A stretch of DNA of 64,000 nucleotides from Ruthenibacterium sp. (GTDB lineage Bacteria; Bacillota; Clostridia; Oscillospirales; Ruminococcaceae), in assembly GCA_020025235.1 (NCBI GenBank), contig JAHHSL010000002.1:46002-110001 (forward strand), written 5' to 3'. Within the stretch, counting starts at the first letter, position 1; every line of letters starts with the position of its first letter. Shown piece by piece: positions 61,117-64,000 of the stretch. The notes below the pieces were generated by a model that did not search any database, was not told the origin of the DNA, and was given only the letters and a program-made list of their open reading frames with translations. A program made the position numbers and the translations under genes.

Positions 61117-62058
61117 ATGGATTTTAGAAAAAAATATGCGTTTACAATGCCGGCAGATACCGTTAAAAAGACGATTATAGACACCGATGCAAAAAATGAG
61201 GCGGATGATCCGTTTGCAATCGCCTATACGCTGATGAGCCCGAGCGTGCAGGTTCTGGGCGTAATTGCAACTCATTTTGGCCATGCGCGGATTCAAAATT
61301 CGATGCAGGCAAGCTATGAGGAGGCACAGCGAGTTTTGGACAGAATGGGCCTTGCAGATGTAATACCGCTTCTGCATGGCGGTGCAACTGCGGTGCAGCC
61401 CACAACAAAGCCGAGCTTTTTTGCAGGGTATGATCCGGTGCCCAGTGAGGGAGTGGATTTTATTCTGGAGCAGGCACACAGGATCGGCAGCGAAAAACTG
61501 TACATTGCCGTGCTCGGGCCGCTGACCAATGTTGCATCCGCCCTTCTGATAGAACCGGACATTGCAGGAAAGATTGTTGTCATCTGGAACGGCGGCGCGA
61601 CCTATCCGGTAGGCGGACGGGAATTCAACCTGGTGAATGATATTGCGGCGGCAAACATTGTGTTCGGTTCTGGCGTGGAGCTGTGGCAGGTTCCCACACA
61701 GGTTTACGGCCTGCCGAAGGTCAGCCTTGCCGAACTGCAGCTGAAGCTGCGTCCGCACGGGAAAATCGGAAGATATCTGTTCGACCAGCTGCTGGAATTC
61801 CTGCCGTTGGCAAATGCAAATGGCTGGCCGATGGAGGAGTTTTTCACCATATGCGATATGACGGCTGCTGGGCTGCTGATGGATGAACAGGCATTCTGCT
61901 ATGATTATTTGCCGGCACCGTATATTTCACAGGATATGTTCTATTTCCCGAGGGAGAACGCAAAGCCGATCCGTGTATACCGAGACATGGATCTGCGTGT
62001 GATTCTGGAGGATTTCTTCTGCAAGCTTGCAATCTGTTATCCAGAAAACGAGGTGTAA
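61117..62058 (+). CDS. Nucleoside hydrolase, IUNH family
   Basis: 313 residues. N-terminal metal site TIIDTDAKNEADDPFAIAYT (variant of DTDxGxDDA), LGPLTNVASALL, IWNGGATYPVGGREFNLVNDI with the Ca/ribose contact, no signal peptide. Cleaves the N-glycosidic bond of ribonucleosides in the cytoplasm to base and ribose, fitting the ribokinase in the same operon. This DTDxxNEADD subgroup is little characterised. Confidence 0.9.
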   Translation: MDFRKKYAFTMPADTVKKTIIDTDAKNEADDPFAIAYTLMSPSVQVLGVIATHFGHARIQNSMQASYEEAQRVLDRMGLADVIPLLHGGATAVQPTTKPSFFAGYDPVPSEGVDFILEQAHRIGSEKLYIAVLGPLTNVASALLIEPDIAGKIVVIWNGGATYPVGGREFNLVNDIAAANIVFGSGVELWQVPTQVYGLPKVSLAELQLKLRPHGKIGRYLFDQLLEFLPLANANGWPMEEFFTICDMTAAGLLMDEQAFCYDYLPAPYISQDMFYFPRENAKPIRVYRDMDLRVILEDFFCKLAICYPENEV

Positions 62059-62062
62059 CGCT

Positions 62063-62554
62063 ATGCGCAAGGTGAAAGTACAACCGTTGACAGCAGAAAG
62101 CTTTGCGCAGTTCGGCTCGTTCGCAGATTTGCTCAGGCCAGAGCGTCCGTGCATAGGCAGCAGCGCAGTGTTTTATCCGGACTGTGTGCGAACGGTCAGC
62201 TCTGGTTCGTGTACAGGATATTCTGCAGTTGTGTGTGAATACACGCAGAAAATGATTGTGACCGAGGCCGAACAGCACAATTACACGACGGAAGTATTGC
62301 TGCCGCTGGACGGGGACGTTGTCTGCTTTGTTTCGCCGGCACTTACAGATCGTTTCGCGCCGGAGCTGGCGCAGGCGTTTCTTATTCCGCAAGGAACAGT
62401 GATTGCACTGAATCCGGGTGTATGGCACAAGGCACCATTCCCCGTAAAAGAGGGAAAAACCAGTACACTGGTGGTGCTGCCGGAACGAACCTATGCGGTG
62501 GACTGTTTTGTGGAAACACTTGTGCAGGAAAAACAGATTGAGCTGATGCTGTAA
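62063..62554 (+). CDS. Ureidoglycolate lyase (AllA)-like protein
   Basis: 163 residues. Cupin-like AllA fold: VQPLTAESFAQFGSFADLL, TEAEQHNYTTEVLLPLDGDVVCFVSPA cited in part, IALNPGVWHKAPFPV. AllA cleaves ureidoglycolate at the end of purine catabolism; the sequence differs from E. coli AllA at the usual HP.SQ.F motif. In this operon it might act on a product of the base. It could also bind another acyl or uronate. The function is unproven. Confidence 0.72.
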   Translation: MRKVKVQPLTAESFAQFGSFADLLRPERPCIGSSAVFYPDCVRTVSSGSCTGYSAVVCEYTQKMIVTEAEQHNYTTEVLLPLDGDVVCFVSPALTDRFAPELAQAFLIPQGTVIALNPGVWHKAPFPVKEGKTSTLVVLPERTYAVDCFVETLVQEKQIELML

Positions 62555-62590
62555 AAAACATGCAGTATAGAACGCCCCGAATGATGAAAT

Positions 62591-62625
62591 TGAAGTGACC
62601 CAAAAAGTCAGGCAATAATTTGAGT
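62591..62625 (+). repeat. IS3-type terminal inverted repeat, right
   Basis: TGAAGTGACCCAAAAAGTCA and following bases; inverted partner of 54264-54298 (28 of 35). Begins with TG as IS3 ends do. Confidence 0.65.
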
Positions 62626-63036
62626 TAAAATTTTTTTAAGCAGCTAAAAGGGCTTGCTGCCTGTGCAAAGCAGGCGGCAGGCCTTTTTGGCTTTGCATTG
62701 ATTCGCTTATTACTGCAGCGATCCAAGACTCAATCAATGCGGTTTGAAAATGCCCATTGACCGAAATTTTGGAAGAAGGAGCAAGTCGCGTTTGAACAAG
62801 CCGGAGAAATTTTTAATCACAACATTGTCCACACAGTTTTGTTTGCGGCTTATGATCTGCGGATGCCCTTGTTTTTTAGTATTTGCAGGTATTGTTTGTG
62901 CCGCTGCTTTCAGCCTTTGACGGAGTGAAGAACCAATGTTGGGGCGGCTTGTGCGGGCAGCCTGTACTTTTCCGTCAAGGTTGTTGATTGTACAAGCCTT
63001 CTGCTCCTTTTTCGAGATAATTTTATTTCCAGTCAC
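62591..63036 (-). mobile_element. IS3 family (IS150 group) remnant
   Basis: On the - strand, codons at 62734-63036 read ISRKQNCVDNVVIKNFSG and LFKRDLLLLPKFRSMGIFK, the transposase OrfB end (SRKGNCxDNAVxENFFG). A stop and frame changes follow; the sequel RINAKPKRPAACF is in another frame. An inverted-repeat end lies at 62591-62625. The upstream half of the transposase is missing or scrambled. The remainder of 62555-63120 holds only AT-rich sequence and a small hairpin near 62640-62690. Confidence 0.75.
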
Positions 63037-63120
63037 GAATACGGTGGTGAATGATTCCGTTAAATCTTAGTGTTAGATGTATTTGAATAATAGGATAAGA
63101 TAAGATAGGCGTGGAAGAGC

Positions 63121-63783
63121 ATGAACATAAGAAAAGAAATATGCAGTTTGCTGCTGTGTATCTTGGGAACAGTTCTCTCCCTCTTGGGGCTTAATGCGTT
63201 CAATCAAACTATACTCATGAAACTGCCCATGGGCATCAGGATGATCAGCATGATTGTAATCCATTGGGGAATCATGGTGGTTCCGGTACTCCTTATTTTT
63301 GAGGGTAAAGAAAAATTTACCGCCTACGGAATCCATAAAGATAAACTCGGTACACAAATCATCGTTGGAGTTCTCGTCGGTGTATGTCTGTCTTTCCTGT
63401 TAACAGCAATACCGATCCTCTTGGGATTGGGTGATATGGTCGGTGAGAAAACAGAACTGCATTTATGGAAAGTGGCATTTAATTTCATGTACTGCATTGC
63501 GGGAATCTCCTTGGGTGAGGAGTTTGTATTCCGTGGATTTGTATATGAAAAAATAAAGAGAATTACAAAGAAAACATCTTGTGCAGTTATATTATCTTCC
63601 CTGTTATTTGGATTGGCTCATATACTCAGCGGCAACCCTATACAGGTAATTATGACTGCTGGATTGGGTGTCCTATTTTGCGTTTGCAGATTGAAAATCC
63701 GAAACTGTACACTTGTATCTCTGGTTTTTGCCCATGGCATTTACGATGCGCTCATCAGCCTGTGGGTTTCAGTTTTGGTATAA
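63121..63783 (+). CDS. CPBP family intramembrane metalloprotease
   Basis: 220 residues, about six membrane helices. Motifs EEFVFRG near residue 139, GLAH near 166 and HGIYDAL near 206, the catalytic set of the CAAX/Abi family. Base composition is more AT-rich than the first CPBP gene at 3108, and it sits next to an IS remnant and a tRNA, so it was probably acquired. Such proteins often lie near bacteriocin or peptide genes, none of which is visible here. Confidence 0.85.
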   Translation: MNIRKEICSLLLCILGTVLSLLGLNAFNQTILMKLPMGIRMISMIVIHWGIMVVPVLLIFEGKEKFTAYGIHKDKLGTQIIVGVLVGVCLSFLLTAIPILLGLGDMVGEKTELHLWKVAFNFMYCIAGISLGEEFVFRGFVYEKIKRITKKTSCAVILSSLLFGLAHILSGNPIQVIMTAGLGVLFCVCRLKIRNCTLVSLVFAHGIYDALISLWVSVLV

Positions 63784-63875
63784 TACCATTCTCTCTGTTT
63801 TGATAACCTTAACACTCAGATTATCAAAATTCACGGTTATGAGGCTTACGGATATAGAACCCTAAAAAACACATA

Positions 63876-63920
63876 AAAAGAACAGCAGGTGTCGGTATAT
63901 TCCAACACCTGCTGTTCTTC
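63876..63920 (-). terminator. Terminator of the tRNA transcript (- strand)
   Basis: GAACAGCAGGTGT and ACACCTGCTGTTC form a 13-bp stem, followed on the - strand by CTTTTTATG. On the + strand the tail is only weakly T-rich, so it mainly serves the tRNA gene. Confidence 0.75.
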
Positions 63921-63970
63921 TTAAATTCCTTATGATGTCCCCCTGCGTTTGGCTTCGGGGTGTTCAGCTA

Positions 63971-64000
63971 TGGAGCGGATTACGAGGCTCGAACTCGCCA
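63971..64000 (-). tRNA. tRNA 3' part, probably tRNA-Gly, cut by window end
   Basis: Read on the - strand: T-arm GCGAG-TTCGAGC-CTCGT, acceptor strand AATCCGC, discriminator T, encoded CCA. The 5' part, with the anticodon, is beyond the edge. The acceptor end (first three pairs G-C, C-G, G-C) with U73 fits glycine identity elements, but other tRNAs cannot be excluded. Confidence 0.7.

Noticed and set aside
62734..63036. Intact 100-residue - strand gene
   Set aside because: The C-terminal half is an IS3 transposase end in the wrong context and the N-terminal half is out of register, so it is a remnant.
1..64000. CRISPR array or restriction-modification system
   Set aside because: No regularly spaced identical short repeats and no methylase or nuclease motifs were seen.

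Overview
The window reads as a chromosomal segment of a moderately GC-rich Clostridia, most like the Oscillospiraceae/Ruminococcaceae. Pointers are an IspH-S1 fusion gene, a zinc-type S14 (rpsZ), a zinc-lid adenylate kinase, DegV, QueT, TrmK-Nif3 and RqcH families, strong AAGGAGG ribosome binding sites and occasional TTG starts. I cannot name a species.

Layout. 1-11671: housekeeping genes on the + strand (end of ispH-S1, a repeat-built lipoprotein, a CPBP protease, tadA, an SDR reductase, a YwaF-like membrane protein, an EF-G paralogue, greA, lysS). 11672-13431: a decayed AT-rich mobile-element remnant. About 492 bp of lysS 3' sequence is present on both sides of it (11180-11671 and 13432-13923), paired TACATCA repeats sit near both ends, and a frameshifted topB fragment lies inside. 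14122-18660: an NTF2-like protein, then a three-gene membrane-glycoconjugate module (GT-C-like protein, UbiA family member resembling polyprenyl-phosphate phosphoribosyltransferase, HAD-IB phosphatase), then ruvX. 18706-27764: mostly - strand metabolism and RNA modification (DUF3842, cls, cyclophilin lipoprotein, HAD, queT, flavin reductase, GT2, degV, trmL, pyridoxal-kinase-like), interrupted by a + strand DUF1292 gene and a structured RNA that is probably 6S RNA. 28042-34035: small membrane protein, SPFH protein, GH25 lysozyme, DUF1858, trmK, nif3-like, rqcH.

34485-49871 is one uninterrupted S10-spc-alpha ribosomal superoperon (rpsJ to rplQ, with secY, adk, map, infA, rpmJ, rpoA). A leader of about 320 nt precedes it, and several internal spacers contain perfect hairpins. 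50033-54129 holds a GNAT gene and an AraC regulator divergent from a GH2 glycosidase. 54912-62554 is a compact catabolic operon: LacI regulator, ribokinase-like kinase, DMT sugar transporter, CUT1-type ABC transporter without an ATPase, nucleoside hydrolase and ureidoglycolate-lyase-like protein. Its likely use is ribonucleoside uptake, hydrolysis and ribose phosphorylation. It is bracketed by inverted IS3-type ends (54264-54298 and 62591-62625), with a broken IS3 transposase on the right, so it looks horizontally acquired. The window closes with a second CPBP protease and the 3' part of a tRNA, probably tRNA-Gly, on the - strand.
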